A stretch of DNA of 64,000 bases from Sulfobacillus thermosulfidooxidans (GCF_001280565.1 NZ_LGRO01000001.1:124001-188000), one strand, 5' to 3'; shown: positions 47,415 through 56,601, numbered from the stretch's first letter. Notes: generated by a model from the sequence alone, not told the origin. Translations and numbers: made by a program.

Positions 47415-48722
47415 TTATGCGTGAGGGATTGGGTTTGCAGGAACTGAAATGGAATATAGCGCTTGATCAAGGTCATGCCATAAATCTTCGGCACTTTCTA
47501 ACCCGACAGATAGACGAATCAAGTCACCACCTGCTCCGGCGAGTTCTTGCTCTTCAGCAGACAACTGTTGATGAGTGGTGGAGGCGGGATGGATGGCCAT
47601 GGAACGAACGTCGCCGACATTGGCTACAAGGAGCCATAATTTGAGGGCATTGATGACGGCTTCAGCATTTTGCCGTCCGCCGACTACACCAAAATTTAGC
47701 ATAGTTCCGAAATAACCGGAGCGAAGGTATTTTTGCGCTAACGGATAAGACGGGTTACCAGGTAAACCTGGGTAGTTTACCCAACTTACCATGGGATGTT
47801 TTTGTAGCTGTGTGGCCAAATAATAGGCGGATTGCGATGCTGCTTTCATGCGAACAGGAAGGGTTTCCAGACCCACTAATATCAAAAATGCGCTAAGTGG
47901 GGAGAGTGCTGCGCCGGTATCCCGGAGTAATTTAGTCCGTAACCGTGTGGCGTAACTATTAGGCTGGTCTCCAAAGACGAGTCCATGATAACTTTGGTCC
48001 GGGCGCGAAAACTGCGGAAATTTCTCCGTGTTAAAATTAAAGCGGCCGCCATCGACTACAATGCCACCAAGAGATGTGCCGTGACCTCCAATCCATTTGG
48101 TTAAAGAATGAATAACAATGTCTGCACCATACTCGAGGGGACGTTCTAAATAGGGGGTGGCGAAGGTATTATCGACCAGTAAAGGAATATTGTGCCGATG
48201 GGCGAATTCTGCCCATGCCTGGATATCCGTGACATTTAATGCGGGATTGCCAATGGATTCCACATATACCCCACGGGTTCGGTCATTAATCAAGCGATCA
48301 GCGTCCTGCAATTGATCTTCCGAAATAAAGTGCACCGTGACGCCAAAATCCACCAGAGTTGAGGTAAATAATGTCCAAGTGCCTCCATATAACGACGTGG
48401 AGGCAATGAGTTCATCACCTGCTCGGCATAAATTGAGTACTGCTGCGGTTATGGCTGCCATTCCGGAAGAAAAAGCCACAGCGGCCTTGCCGCCCTCTAA
48501 CAGGGCAATACGTTTTTCTAAAACATCGGTGGTCGGATTCATGATGCGAGTGTAAATATTGCCGGGTTCATCAAGATTAAATAATCGTGCCGCGTGGGAA
48601 GCATCGTGAAAAGCATAGCCCACGGTTTGATAAATCGGCACGGCAATAGCGGAGGTCTCTTGGTCCGGGCGGTATCCTGCGCGAATTGCCATCGTTTCAA
48701 TATCCCATTGCTGCTCATCCAT
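47415..48722 (-). CDS. metY: O-acetylhomoserine sulfhydrylase-like PLP enzyme (MetY/CysK-type Cys/Met metabolism)
   Basis: Makes homocysteine from O-acetylhomoserine and sulfide. The 435 residues start ETMAIRAGYRPDQETSA and have FSSGMAAITAAVLNL, the Asp/Thr region VDNTFATPYL, and the PLP lysine in IVIHSLTKWIGGHG near residue 208. The long sequence and inserted segment after the PLP site fit MetY rather than cystathionine enzymes. ATG at 48722 follows a weak AAGGGGG; the longer frame to 48830 runs through the riboswitch. The SAM-I riboswitch upstream agrees with a methionine role. Confidence 0.9.
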   Translation of the reverse strand: MDEQQWDIETMAIRAGYRPDQETSAIAVPIYQTVGYAFHDASHAARLFNLDEPGNIYTRIMNPTTDVLEKRIALLEGGKAAVAFSSGMAAITAAVLNLCRAGDELIASTSLYGGTWTLFTSTLVDFGVTVHFISEDQLQDADRLINDRTRGVYVESIGNPALNVTDIQAWAEFAHRHNIPLLVDNTFATPYLERPLEYGADIVIHSLTKWIGGHGTSLGGIVVDGGRFNFNTEKFPQFSRPDQSYHGLVFGDQPNSYATRLRTKLLRDTGAALSPLSAFLILVGLETLPVRMKAASQSAYYLATQLQKHPMVSWVNYPGLPGNPSYPLAQKYLRSGYFGTMLNFGVVGGRQNAEAVINALKLWLLVANVGDVRSMAIHPASTTHQQLSAEEQELAGAGGDLIRLSVGLESAEDLWHDLDQALYSISVPANPIPHA

Positions 48723-48770
48723 GTGTTCTCTGGCCCCCTTAATGGTTAAAGAGTTGGGTAAATCCCATAT

Positions 48771-48800
48771 GGTGTAAAAAAAATAGCCGGCAAAGCCGGC
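48771..48800 (-). terminator. Expression-platform terminator of the SAM riboswitch
   Basis: On the minus strand GCCGGC-TTT-GCCGGC is followed by T-A-TTTTTTTT. It lies between the aptamer and the metY start, so it should attenuate transcription when SAM is high. Confidence 0.85.
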
Positions 48801-48812
48801 AATGCGTGTCGG

Positions 48813-48915
48813 CCTCTCATTTCTCAGCAAATTGCTGCAGGAATTGGCACCATAACCATCTAGGCCGGTTGCCGGGCATCATTGGGCCAGTCCCTCCGCC
48901 ACTCTCCATAAGAGG
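48813..48915 (-). promoter_or_regulatory. SAM-I (S-box) riboswitch aptamer
   Basis: Read on the minus strand the conserved S-box parts are present: CTCTTATGGAGAGTGG, GAGGGACTGGCCC, GATGCCCGGCAACCGG, GGTGCCAATTCCTGCAG and the closing TGAGAAATGAGAGG. It binds SAM and controls the sulfhydrylase-MFS transcript. Confidence 0.95.
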
Positions 48916-48931
48916 TGAATAATTGATAATT

Positions 48932-48960
48932 AGAATAGGAAATATGAATAAATTAGTCAA
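48932..48960 (-). promoter_or_regulatory. Promoter for the SAM-riboswitch transcript
   Basis: On the minus strand TTGACT (48960-48955) and TATTCT (48937-48932) are separated by exactly 17 bases and lie about 20 bases before the aptamer. The -35 box is next to the stop of the response-regulator gene. Confidence 0.8.
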
Positions 48961-48962
48961 GA

Positions 48963-49631
48963 TTAATTCGAATTTTGTTCGGTTGTTTCCTGAGCGATAT
49001 AACGGGCATAATGAGCCGCGGCCTCTGAACGCCGCGTATACCCTAATTTGCTCAAAATATTGCTCACATAATGTTTTACGGTTTTGTCGCTGAGAAAAAC
49101 TAATTGGCCGATTTCCTTGTTGGTCCGCCCTTGGGCAATCAATTCTAATACCTTTTGTTCCTGAGCGGTAAGTGTCGCCACAGGATCGACTGTTGTTTTG
49201 GGATTACGGAGGCGATCAAGCAATTGAGACGTGACTTCCGGGCCAAATAATGCTCCACCTTGAGCAACTGTGCGAATTCCGTCGATAACCGCTCGGCCGC
49301 GGCTTTCTTTGAGCAAATAACCTGAGGCCCCAGCATTGACCGCATCCACCACCAAATCCTGTCCGCCGAATGATGTCAGCATAATAATTTGAAGGTGCGG
49401 ATCCTTAGTCTTAAGAATTCGACAAACTTCTAGACCATTAACGTCGGGTAACCGGACATCGAGCACGACGACATCGACTTGGCCGGGAATATGCTCAATC
49501 GCGTCCTTTCCCGAATCCCATTCTTGTACGAGTTTCATATCGTCCTGGCGCTCAATCATATTGCGTAAGCCAATGCGGACCACTTCGTGATCATCGACAA
49601 TTGCTACGCGTATCGCGTTATCATTGGCCAT
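48963..49631 (-). CDS. NarL/FixJ-family response regulator
   Basis: A 222-residue DNA-binding regulator. The receiver domain has VAIVDDHEVVRIGLRNM, the phosphoacceptor Asp in VVVLDVRLPDVNG near residue 57, and the Lys in LLKESRGRA. The C-terminal LuxR-type helix-turn-helix has LTAQEQKVLELIAQGRTNKE and VKHYVSNILSKLG. ATG at 49631 follows AAAGGAGG by eleven bases. It is 48 bases after the histidine kinase gene and is presumably its partner. Confidence 0.93.
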   Translation of the reverse strand: MANDNAIRVAIVDDHEVVRIGLRNMIERQDDMKLVQEWDSGKDAIEHIPGQVDVVVLDVRLPDVNGLEVCRILKTKDPHLQIIMLTSFGGQDLVVDAVNAGASGYLLKESRGRAVIDGIRTVAQGGALFGPEVTSQLLDRLRNPKTTVDPVATLTAQEQKVLELIAQGRTNKEIGQLVFLSDKTVKHYVSNILSKLGYTRRSEAAAHYARYIAQETTEQNSN

Positions 49632-49679
49632 AGGTCATGGGCCTCCTTTAATCAGTCATGAAACCCTAATTAATTATCA

Positions 49680-51047
49680 TTATAGCCATGGAATCTGGAG
49701 GGTGACAGTTGTCCCGACATGCCGCTGGCTATCAATGTGAACTTGTCCATGCCATCGCTCGATCCGTTTGGTCATATTGCGGATGCCAAAATGCGTGTGG
49801 GTTGTGTCGGGATGATAAACAAAACCTTCTCCATCATCCTTAATGGTAACCTGATAAAATTCCTCTGTACTCGTCCATTCAATCACAATGTGATGGGAAT
49901 GTCCGTGAATGCGGGCATTGGAAACGGCTTCTTGGATGCTTAAGAGCAAATCATGAATTCTATCTGGATGTAATTCCAAATAGCGTTCGTCGTTGAATGT
50001 CATGGTGATATCATCCATGGGCCCAAGCCGGCGTAGCATATCGGCCAGAGCAATGCGAAAGTCAATCGAGGTGGACTCCAAACTTTGAATAAAGAAGCGG
50101 ATCTCTGTCATTAATAATCCTAAGGTCTCGCTAATGCGATTTAATTCGGTGGCAGTAGCCTCATCCAGTGTATCGTGGCTATCGACAAGATTGTCCAAAG
50201 ACAGCGTGATGCCATAAAGCGTTTGAAGGACGCCATCATGCAAATCTCGTCCAATGCGTTCCCGTTCCTTAAGGGTTGCGAACACTTCTCGTTCCTGATA
50301 GAAACGGGCATTCGCAATAACGGCGGCTGCTTGTCTAGCAAATAACTCCACAATGGCCTGATCGTCTGCGGTGAAACCATCCGCCTTTTCTGTGAGATAT
50401 AAATGCCCCATAACTTGACTCTGATACAATAAGGGCAATCCCAAGAAGTTTTCCATGTGTGGATGATGGGGAGGAAATCCGATGGATGCCGGATGGTCTT
50501 GTAGACGCTGCAAGCGAATAGGGCGCCTGTGGCGAATGACTTCTCCTAAGAGGCCGCGACCAGTAGGATATTGTCCAATCTGGTGAATTTGATCTGCACT
50601 AACCCCGGATGTAAAAAATTGCCGGATTGTATAGGTCTCGTCATCTTCGAGAACGGCTAATGCGGCATATTTTGCCCCGGTTAGCCGTCGTGCCACATCC
50701 ACTACATTCTGCACAATATCCGTCCAGTCACCAACCGTCGTCATGGCATAGGACGCTTCGCGCAGCGCGTTAAGACCATCACGCTGTTTTTCTAAACGCT
50801 GATTGGCTTCCAAAACAGCTGTCTGTTGCTGGGATAACATGCCAAACACTAAATACGAAAAAAACCCTGTCCCAATGAGGAGAATAATGGCCAATGCTGG
50901 ATCGTGCCATTTCGCCGGTAAATGGGGCGAGAGAAATTGATGAAACAACAGGATAGTAATGGCAACACCAGCCATGGCAAAAAGAGTGGCTGTCCATCGC
51001 CAAGGCCTTGGGGACAGACTCAATGTTCGATAAGATGATTTACGCAT
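49680..51047 (-). CDS. GAF-domain sensor histidine kinase (NarX/DesK-type, HisKA_3)
   Basis: A 455-residue membrane sensor. Two hydrophobic segments (about 17-35 and 46-68) enclose a very short outside loop; a GAF domain covers about 90-250. The H-box RIGRDLHDGVLQTLYG, N-box EAVSNARIHGHSHH and G-box IKDDGEGFVY are all present. ATG at 51047 follows AAGAGGT by seven bases; the longer frame from 51119 runs into the kdp promoter region. It is divergent from kdpFABC, a place where KdpD-KdpE often lies, but it lacks the KdpD and USP domains. Confidence 0.9.
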   Translation of the reverse strand: MRKSSYRTLSLSPRPWRWTATLFAMAGVAITILLFHQFLSPHLPAKWHDPALAIILLIGTGFFSYLVFGMLSQQQTAVLEANQRLEKQRDGLNALREASYAMTTVGDWTDIVQNVVDVARRLTGAKYAALAVLEDDETYTIRQFFTSGVSADQIHQIGQYPTGRGLLGEVIRHRRPIRLQRLQDHPASIGFPPHHPHMENFLGLPLLYQSQVMGHLYLTEKADGFTADDQAIVELFARQAAAVIANARFYQEREVFATLKERERIGRDLHDGVLQTLYGITLSLDNLVDSHDTLDEATATELNRISETLGLLMTEIRFFIQSLESTSIDFRIALADMLRRLGPMDDITMTFNDERYLELHPDRIHDLLLSIQEAVSNARIHGHSHHIVIEWTSTEEFYQVTIKDDGEGFVYHPDTTHTHFGIRNMTKRIERWHGQVHIDSQRHVGTTVTLQIPWL

Positions 51048-51170
51048 ATTAGGACCTCTTAGATGTTCAGCTAGAATATCTTTGACTATACCATGGATAT
51101 CGGCAATTTTTTTACGCATTTTTTATGCTGCATCCCCGAGTTTTTACGGATTTCTTTATGATGGGGCTGC

Positions 51171-51176
51171 TATACT
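51171..51176 (+). promoter_or_regulatory. Candidate -10 box for the kdp operon
   Basis: TATACT lies 43 bases before the first micro-gene of the kdp leader. A TTACGG-type -35 lies 21 bases upstream, which is too far for sigma-A, so an activator-dependent promoter is possible. Confidence 0.3.
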
Positions 51177-51218
51177 AAGGCAACCCCAGCGCTGATAGCA
51201 AAGAAAGGGGCATTTAGC

Positions 51219-51302
51219 GTGTTGGACATCGAAATGATCGGGCTAAGTATTATCCTATTTGCCGGATTGGTATTGCTGACCCAATTTTTGAGCAAATTGT
51301 AA
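51219..51302 (+). CDS. 27-residue single-helix peptide at the head of the kdp operon
   Basis: GTG at 51219 follows AAGAAAGGGG by eight bases and opens a 27-residue frame ending TAA at 51302. The peptide (VLDIEMIGLSIILFAGLVLL then TQFLSKL) is one predicted membrane helix. The stop is 17 bases before kdpF. It is like kdpF in size and topology but lacks the HPERF tail. An extra small gene ahead of kdpF has, from memory, been described in Alicyclobacillus; I cannot confirm homology. Confidence 0.6.
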   Translation: MLDIEMIGLSIILFAGLVLLTQFLSKL

Positions 51303-51319
51303 GGTCAGGAGGATATTTT

Positions 51320-51400
51320 ATGGATTGGATTCTTTTGGGTATTTCTGTGGCGTTGATGATTTACTTGCTGTATGTCATTGTTCATCCCGAACGTTTTTAA
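51320..51400 (+). CDS. kdpF: Potassium-transporting ATPase subunit KdpF
   Basis: A 26-residue peptide with one membrane helix and the hallmark ending YVIVHPERF. ATG at 51320 follows AGGAGGA by six bases. KdpF stabilises the KdpABC complex in the membrane. It is immediately followed by kdpA. Confidence 0.9.
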   Translation: MDWILLGISVALMIYLLYVIVHPERF

Positions 51401-51427
51401 TAAGGTCATCATTTAGGAGGGTGTTTT

Positions 51428-53122
51428 TTGTCTATTCAGACAGTGATGACGTGGGTTGTGATCTTTGCAGTCTTTGCCCTAACGGTCAAACCTGTAGGAA
51501 ACTATATTGTTAAAGTCTTTACTTTTGAACCGACATGGTTGGATAAACCCTTGAAACCCATTGAAAATGCTCTATTTCGCGTGATGGGGATTCAAAGAGA
51601 TAGTACTATGACGGCAAAGGATTATGCCATTGCCTTATTGCTGACGAACTTTGCCTGGTTAATTGGGGCATATTTGTTGCTACGCATGCAAGGGGCATTA
51701 CCATTTAATCCCCAACATTTTCCGGATATCAATCCCCGATTGGCATTTAACACCGCCGCGAGTTTTACAACCAATACCAACTGGCAGGCCTATTCCGGCG
51801 AAAATACCATGTCCTATTTTTCGCAGTTCGCGGTGCTATCTTATTTGCAATTCGTCACGCCCGCAACAGGTGGGGCGGCTGGCATTGCATTTATTCGCAT
51901 GCTGAGTGGGCGAAAAATTGGGAATTTTTTCGTGGATCTCACGTTAATGGTGACCAGGCTGTTATTGCCCTTATCGGTGATAGTGACCTTAATATTAGTT
52001 GGTCAAGGGGTACCGGAATCCCTAGGACCGTATCTTCATATCCACACGATTACCGGCCAAACTCAAACCGTTCCGCAAGGACCTATTGCATCATGGGAAG
52101 CTATTGAACATCTAGGCCAAAATGGCGGAGGATATACCAACGCTAACAGTGCCAATCCGTTGGAAAATCCGACTGCTTTCTCTAATGTCATTGAAGTCAT
52201 TTCGATGGGCCTGTTGCCCATAGGATTCTTTTATGCTTTTGGCGCAATGACCAAAAGAAAGCGTCTTGCCTGGACATTAATTGGGGTGTCTGCCAGCTTC
52301 TATGTCATCATGTTAGCGCTTATTTATTTTCCGGAAATGGCAGGAAACCCGGTGATTAATGCCCTGGGCCTTCATTCGCATGCGAATATGGTCGGCAAAG
52401 AGTTGCGATTTGGCATTGGTGGCACCAGTATTTTTGAAACGTCGACCATGGCATTTACCACGGGCTCGGTCGCCAGTGCCCACGACAGCTATTTGCCTTT
52501 GTCCTCGCTTAGCTTCTTTTTGGGCATGTTTCTCAATATGGTTTTTGGTGGCAAGGGTGTTGGGCTCCTGAATATGTTGATGTTTGTCATTATTACCATT
52601 TTCTTAATGGGATTGATGGTTGGACGCACGCCCGAGTTCTTAGGCAAAAAAATTGAAACCCGGGAAGTATCTTTGGCGTCTATCGCGTTTTTACTTCATC
52701 CCCTACTTATTTTGGTGGGGAGTGCCATTGCTGTGGCAACTCCTCAAGGGTTGCACGGGGTCTTTAATCCAGGTCCCCAAGGGTTATCAGAGATTCTTTA
52801 TGGTTTTACCTCAGCAGCAGCCAATAATGGTTCGGCTTTTGGGGGATTAGGTGCCTCGCTACCCTTTTACGAGATCGCGCTGGGAATTGTCGTGATTATT
52901 GGCCGTTACGCATCTGTCATTGCAATGCTTCTTATCGGCGAATCCTTACTAAACAAACGCTCAGTTCCAGAAACGTCGGGTACCATGCATACGGATACCC
53001 CGTTGTTTGGTGGCATTTTATTTGGCGCCATTATTATTTTGAATGCCCTGACGTTCTTCCCCGTCATGGCACTCGGTCCGATCGCCGAACAATATCTCAT
53101 GTTAGCCCATCATTTATTCTGA
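51428..53122 (+). CDS. kdpA: Potassium-transporting ATPase subunit KdpA
   Basis: The potassium channel-like subunit of the Kdp P-type ATPase complex, 564 residues with about ten helices. It has FTTNTNWQAYSGENTMSYF of the first selectivity loop, NGGGYTNANSANPLENPTAF, the third-loop TTGSVASAHD and NNGSAFGGLGASLPFYE of the fourth. TTG at 51428 follows AGGAGGGT. The operon order F-A-B-C is standard. It is used when outside potassium is very low. Confidence 0.96.
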   Translation: MSIQTVMTWVVIFAVFALTVKPVGNYIVKVFTFEPTWLDKPLKPIENALFRVMGIQRDSTMTAKDYAIALLLTNFAWLIGAYLLLRMQGALPFNPQHFPDINPRLAFNTAASFTTNTNWQAYSGENTMSYFSQFAVLSYLQFVTPATGGAAGIAFIRMLSGRKIGNFFVDLTLMVTRLLLPLSVIVTLILVGQGVPESLGPYLHIHTITGQTQTVPQGPIASWEAIEHLGQNGGGYTNANSANPLENPTAFSNVIEVISMGLLPIGFFYAFGAMTKRKRLAWTLIGVSASFYVIMLALIYFPEMAGNPVINALGLHSHANMVGKELRFGIGGTSIFETSTMAFTTGSVASAHDSYLPLSSLSFFLGMFLNMVFGGKGVGLLNMLMFVIITIFLMGLMVGRTPEFLGKKIETREVSLASIAFLLHPLLILVGSAIAVATPQGLHGVFNPGPQGLSEILYGFTSAAANNGSAFGGLGASLPFYEIALGIVVIIGRYASVIAMLLIGESLLNKRSVPETSGTMHTDTPLFGGILFGAIIILNALTFFPVMALGPIAEQYLMLAHHLF

Positions 53123-53150
53123 GCGTGTGTGAAGAGAGGAGTTTGATATC

Positions 53151-55163
53151 TTGGCAGTTCAAGACGCCCCGGTTTCACAGAATTATGTGGGCAGTGTTCT
53201 AAAAGATACTTTCCGGAAACTTGATCCGCGTGAAATGATTCACAATCCTGTTATGTTTGTGGTTGAAGTGGGAACTGCGGTTGTGATTTGGCTTGACGTG
53301 GTGGCTAAAAATGCATCAGACCGGAGTTATGACACACTGGTGGCTGTGATTTTGTTGATGACGATTCTTTTTGCAACCTTTGCCGAAGCCTATGCGGAGG
53401 CGCGTGGGCGAGCTCAGGCCGACTTTTTGCGACGGACAAAATCGTCGACCCGGGCTAAAGTATTGCAACCTGATGGGAGTATGACTTTGGTCGATTCCTC
53501 GCAGCTGACGAGAGGGAGCAAAGTTGTGGTGGAAGCGGGGGATATGATTCCGGGTGATGGAGTTGTGCTGGAAGGTGTGGGCTCGGTTGATGAATCGGCT
53601 ATTACGGGTGAATCCGCTCCTGTAGTCAAAGCTAAGGAAGATGCGGTGACTGGCGGCACGGTGCTGTTATCCGATCGGCTCGTCCTTGAAATTACCGTAA
53701 ATCCCGGAGAGACGTTTTTAGATCGCATGATTGCGTTGGTCGAGGGAGCGGAACGGCAAAAAACCCCCAATGAGATCGCCTTATCGGCATTGCTTGGAGT
53801 GCTCACATTGATTTTCGTTCTGGTGGTTGTAACCTTGGTTCCTATTGCCCGATATTTTGGACCGCATGCGGCCAATATTACCACCATGGTAGCTTTACTG
53901 GTTTGTTTAATCCCGACAACTATTGGAGCGTTGCTCTCGGCGATTGGAATTGCTGGGATGAACCGTGTCTCACTGGTGAACGTTGTGGCCAAAAGTGGCC
54001 GCGCCGTCGAAGCGGCAGGGGATATTGATACCATTATTCTTGATAAGACCGGTACGATTACCATTGGTAATCGAATGGCAACGGAATTTTTGCCGGTACC
54101 AGGAGTCAGTGTGGAAGAATTAGCGGAGGCCTCATTGATCTCCTCTCTAGCGGATACGACCCCAGAAGGTCGATCGGTGGTCGAGTTGGCTCAAAAAATT
54201 CTCCATTTGGATACCCTGCCCGAATACACAGGAGAACCTGTCCCATTTTCTGCGCACACGCGGATGAGCGGAATTGATTTAGCTGATGGTCGCCAGGTGC
54301 GTAAAGGAGCGGTCAGCGCAATTCGTGCCATTGTCCAGGATGCTCCCAGTGAGTTAGAAGTCAATGCGGAAGTGGTGGCTAAAGATGGTGGCACACCGTT
54401 GGCAGTAGAAGTCGATGGACGGGCGCTCGGCATTATCCGTCTCAAAGACATTGTGAAATCGGGATTAAAGGAACGCTTTGCCGATTTTCGTGCCATGGGA
54501 ATACGTACCGTCATGGCCACAGGCGATAACCGGATTACGGCTGCCGTGATTGCTCAAGAGGCTGGAGTTGACGATTTTATTGCAGAGGCCAAACCAGAAG
54601 ACAAGATAGCTCTTATCAAAAAGGAACAGGCAGAAGGAAAACTTGTCGCCATGACAGGAGACGGGACAAATGATGCGCCCGCTCTGGCTCAAGCCGATGT
54701 GGGACTGGCAATGAATAGCGGAACTATGGCTGCAAAAGAAGCGGGGAATATGATTGATTTAGATTCGAATCCCACCAAATTATTAGATGTTGTCATGGTG
54801 GGGAAGCAGCTCTTGATTACTCGTGGGGCCTTGACGACATTCTCGATTGCTAATGACGTCGCAAAATACTTTGCGATTATTCCTGCGATGTTTGCTGCGG
54901 TACCTGAACTTTCGGGCTTACGAGCCTTAAACATCATGGGACTAAAAACACCCCATGGAGCAATTTTATCGGCTTTGATTTTTAATGCCCTGATTATTCC
55001 CGCACTCATTCCCTTTGCGATTAAGGGAGTAAAATACCGCGCGGAAAGTGCGGACAAAATGTTGGCAAGAAATATTTTTAACTGGGGAATTCTTGGCGTG
55101 ATTATCCCCTTTATTGGAATTTGGGGCATTGACCGAATCTTAGGCTTATTTGGGCTGGCATAA
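53151..55163 (+). CDS. kdpB: Potassium-transporting ATPase subunit KdpB
   Basis: The P-type ATPase subunit, 670 residues. Motifs are [10 protein letters not shown] in the actuator domain, the phosphorylated Asp298 in [24 protein letters not shown] and [23 protein letters not shown] at 53151 follows AGAGGAG by about ten bases. It lies 28 bases after kdpA and shares its transcript. It hydrolyses ATP to drive potassium through KdpA. Confidence 0.97.
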   Translation: MAVQDAPVSQNYVGSVLKDTFRKLDPREMIHNPVMFVVEVGTAVVIWLDVVAKNASDRSYDTLVAVILLMTILFATFAEAYAEARGRAQADFLRRTKSSTRAKVLQPDGSMTLVDSSQLTRGSKVVVEAGDMIPGDGVVLEGVGSVDESAITGESAPVVKAKEDAVTGGTVLLSDRLVLEITVNPGETFLDRMIALVEGAERQKTPNEIALSALLGVLTLIFVLVVVTLVPIARYFGPHAANITTMVALLVCLIPTTIGALLSAIGIAGMNRVSLVNVVAKSGRAVEAAGDIDTIILDKTGTITIGNRMATEFLPVPGVSVEELAEASLISSLADTTPEGRSVVELAQKILHLDTLPEYTGEPVPFSAHTRMSGIDLADGRQVRKGAVSAIRAIVQDAPSELEVNAEVVAKDGGTPLAVEVDGRALGIIRLKDIVKSGLKERFADFRAMGIRTVMATGDNRITAAVIAQEAGVDDFIAEAKPEDKIALIKKEQAEGKLVAMTGDGTNDAPALAQADVGLAMNSGTMAAKEAGNMIDLDSNPTKLLDVVMVGKQLLITRGALTTFSIANDVAKYFAIIPAMFAAVPELSGLRALNIMGLKTPHGAILSALIFNALIIPALIPFAIKGVKYRAESADKMLARNIFNWGILGVIIPFIGIWGIDRILGLFGLA

Positions 55164-55177
55164 AGGAGATGCGTGTG

Positions 55178-55765
55178 ATGAAATGGTTGCGACCGATTGT
55201 TGGCGTGACATTGGGAACATGGTTGCTAGTAGGATTAGGATATCCGCTGGTGATGACCGGTATCAGTCAGATTCTGTTTCCCTATCAGGCGAACGGATCT
55301 CCGATTAAAGTGAATGGCCAAGTTGTGGCATCGCAGCATGTGGGGCAGTATTTTAATCAACCACAATATTTTTGGGGCAGACCGTCTGCGACTACGCCGC
55401 CCTATAATCCCGAAGCTTCTGGCCCGAGTAATTTAGGTCCCACGAACAAATTACTTCTGGAACATGTCAAGGCGCGCATCAAGGTCCTGCAGGAGAGTAT
55501 TCCGGGACTTAAAGTGTCTCAAATTCCGATAAGTCTGGTAGAGAGTTCGGGATCCGGATTAGATCCCGATATTACCGTCCAGTCCGCTCTCATTCAAATT
55601 CCACGGGTTGCCAAAGCTACAGGATTGAGTGAAGGATTTTTGACCCGCCTTGTCGATCAACATGTTCTGGGACCCCAGTTCGGCATTTTCGGAAAAGACC
55701 GGGTCAATGTCGTTGAATTAAATTTAGCGGTTTACGAAGCCCTGCATGCGCACAAATCCAGTTAG
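55178..55765 (+). CDS. kdpC: Potassium-transporting ATPase subunit KdpC
   Basis: The single-helix catalytic chaperone subunit, 195 residues. The N-terminal helix (VGVTLGTWLLVGLGYPLVMT) is followed by the KdpC segments YFWGRPSATTPPYNPEASG and VTVQSALIQIPRVAKATGL-like DITVQSALIQIPRVAKATGL. ATG 55178 has AAAGGAG nine bases upstream; an in-frame ATG at 55169 abuts that site. It ends the operon before a long perfect terminator. Confidence 0.95.
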   Translation: MKWLRPIVGVTLGTWLLVGLGYPLVMTGISQILFPYQANGSPIKVNGQVVASQHVGQYFNQPQYFWGRPSATTPPYNPEASGPSNLGPTNKLLLEHVKARIKVLQESIPGLKVSQIPISLVESSGSGLDPDITVQSALIQIPRVAKATGLSEGFLTRLVDQHVLGPQFGIFGKDRVNVVELNLAVYEALHAHKSS

Positions 55766-55780
55766 GTATAACACGCGACC

Positions 55781-55819
55781 AAGTCAAAGCGGCTAGATAA
55801 CCTCTAGCCGCTTTGACTT
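55781..55819. terminator. Long perfect hairpin between kdpC and the rhodanese gene
   Basis: A 17 bp perfect inverted repeat with a five-base loop (AAGTCAAAGCGGCTAGA on the first arm) lies between the convergent genes. It is probably a bidirectional terminator, though T-runs are short. Confidence 0.85.
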
Positions 55820-55834
55820 GAACCTGGTATACGC

Positions 55835-56455
55835 TTATGGGCGCTCTACCGGGTGCCCTCCGCCAAGCCACAATGACATTCCACCGACCACATTGGCCAC
55901 ATTGTAACCTTGTTGGGACATCCAAGCGGCGACAGATGAGCTCCGACCACCGGATGCGCATACGATAGCATAGGTCTTGTCTTTGTCGAGTTCATTGATA
56001 CGATTTTGAATTTGTCCCATGGGAATGTGCAAGGCACCAGGAATCTTGCCAGTACGCAATTCGTAAGCTTCACGGACATCGATAACTACGTACTTGTCGA
56101 GATTTTGGCGCAATTCATCGACGGTGAGATCAATGACGCGTTCGACAGGCAATTTGGCATCTTGCCATGCTTGAAGTCCTTTATCCCACGTAAATACGAC
56201 ATTTAAACCGGCCTGTTCCAAACTTTCGACTGCGGCTTGAATTACAGCCGGATTGTCGGCATAAAGGCCAATAGGAGGATTTTGGCCGTTTAAGGCTCGT
56301 TTGACCTCTTCACCCCAAGCACGGCGGTGAAACGGAAAGTTATAGGTGCCAGCTGGGTGACCCTTACTGTAAATTTGAGGCGGATTAATATCCAAAAATA
56401 GCGCCATGCCCCGTTCGACCTGAGACACAAATTCTTCGGCTGTTAAAATTGCCAT
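55835..56455 (-). CDS. Double rhodanese-domain sulfurtransferase
   Basis: A 206-residue protein with two rhodanese-like domains. The second has the active-site loop with Cys in YAIVCASGGRSSSVA near residue 168 and the FxDVREAYELRTGKIPGA-like VIDVREAYELRTGKIPGALH. The first, from residue 1 to 95, has DINPPQIYSKGHPAGTYN but no catalytic cysteine, so it is inactive or regulatory. ATG at 56455 follows AAGGAG by eight bases. A CstR/CsoR-like palindrome lies about 90 bases upstream, which suggests control by persulfides. Confidence 0.88.
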   Translation of the reverse strand: MAILTAEEFVSQVERGMALFLDINPPQIYSKGHPAGTYNFPFHRRAWGEEVKRALNGQNPPIGLYADNPAVIQAAVESLEQAGLNVVFTWDKGLQAWQDAKLPVERVIDLTVDELRQNLDKYVVIDVREAYELRTGKIPGALHIPMGQIQNRINELDKDKTYAIVCASGGRSSSVAAWMSQQGYNVANVVGGMSLWLGGGHPVERP

Positions 56456-56540
56456 GGTCGATCACTCCTTGAAAATTTGATTTGATACCCTGCCCGTGCA
56501 CAAGAAAGGGATCCGAAAGCTAGCATGAAACGGCTTACTT

Positions 56541-56601
56541 ACATTGTCACAGGGCACAATATACCTCATAGGGTATATTGTGAAGGATTTTATGACAATG
56601 T
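56541..56601 (-). promoter_or_regulatory. Nested palindrome upstream of the rhodanese gene, CstR/CsoR-like
   Basis: The inner perfect inverted repeat CACAATATACC (56555-56565) and GGTATATTGTG (56572-56582) has a six-base spacer, and an outer pair ACATTGTCA (56541-56549) and TGACAATGT (56593-56601) encloses it. On the minus strand the core reads ATACC-CTATGA-GGTAT, like operators of CsoR/CstR regulators. A TTGACA (56602-56597 read on minus) overlaps the outer arm and could be the -35 box. Confidence 0.55.

Noticed and set aside
51120-51218. Possible c-di-AMP riboswitch before kdp
   Set aside because: The leader is too short and lacks the ydaO core; only a -10-like box is seen.
53414-54064. 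216-codon minus-strand frame inside kdpB
   Set aside because: Shadow of kdpB: Ser/Thr-rich, antisense to conserved P-type ATPase motifs.
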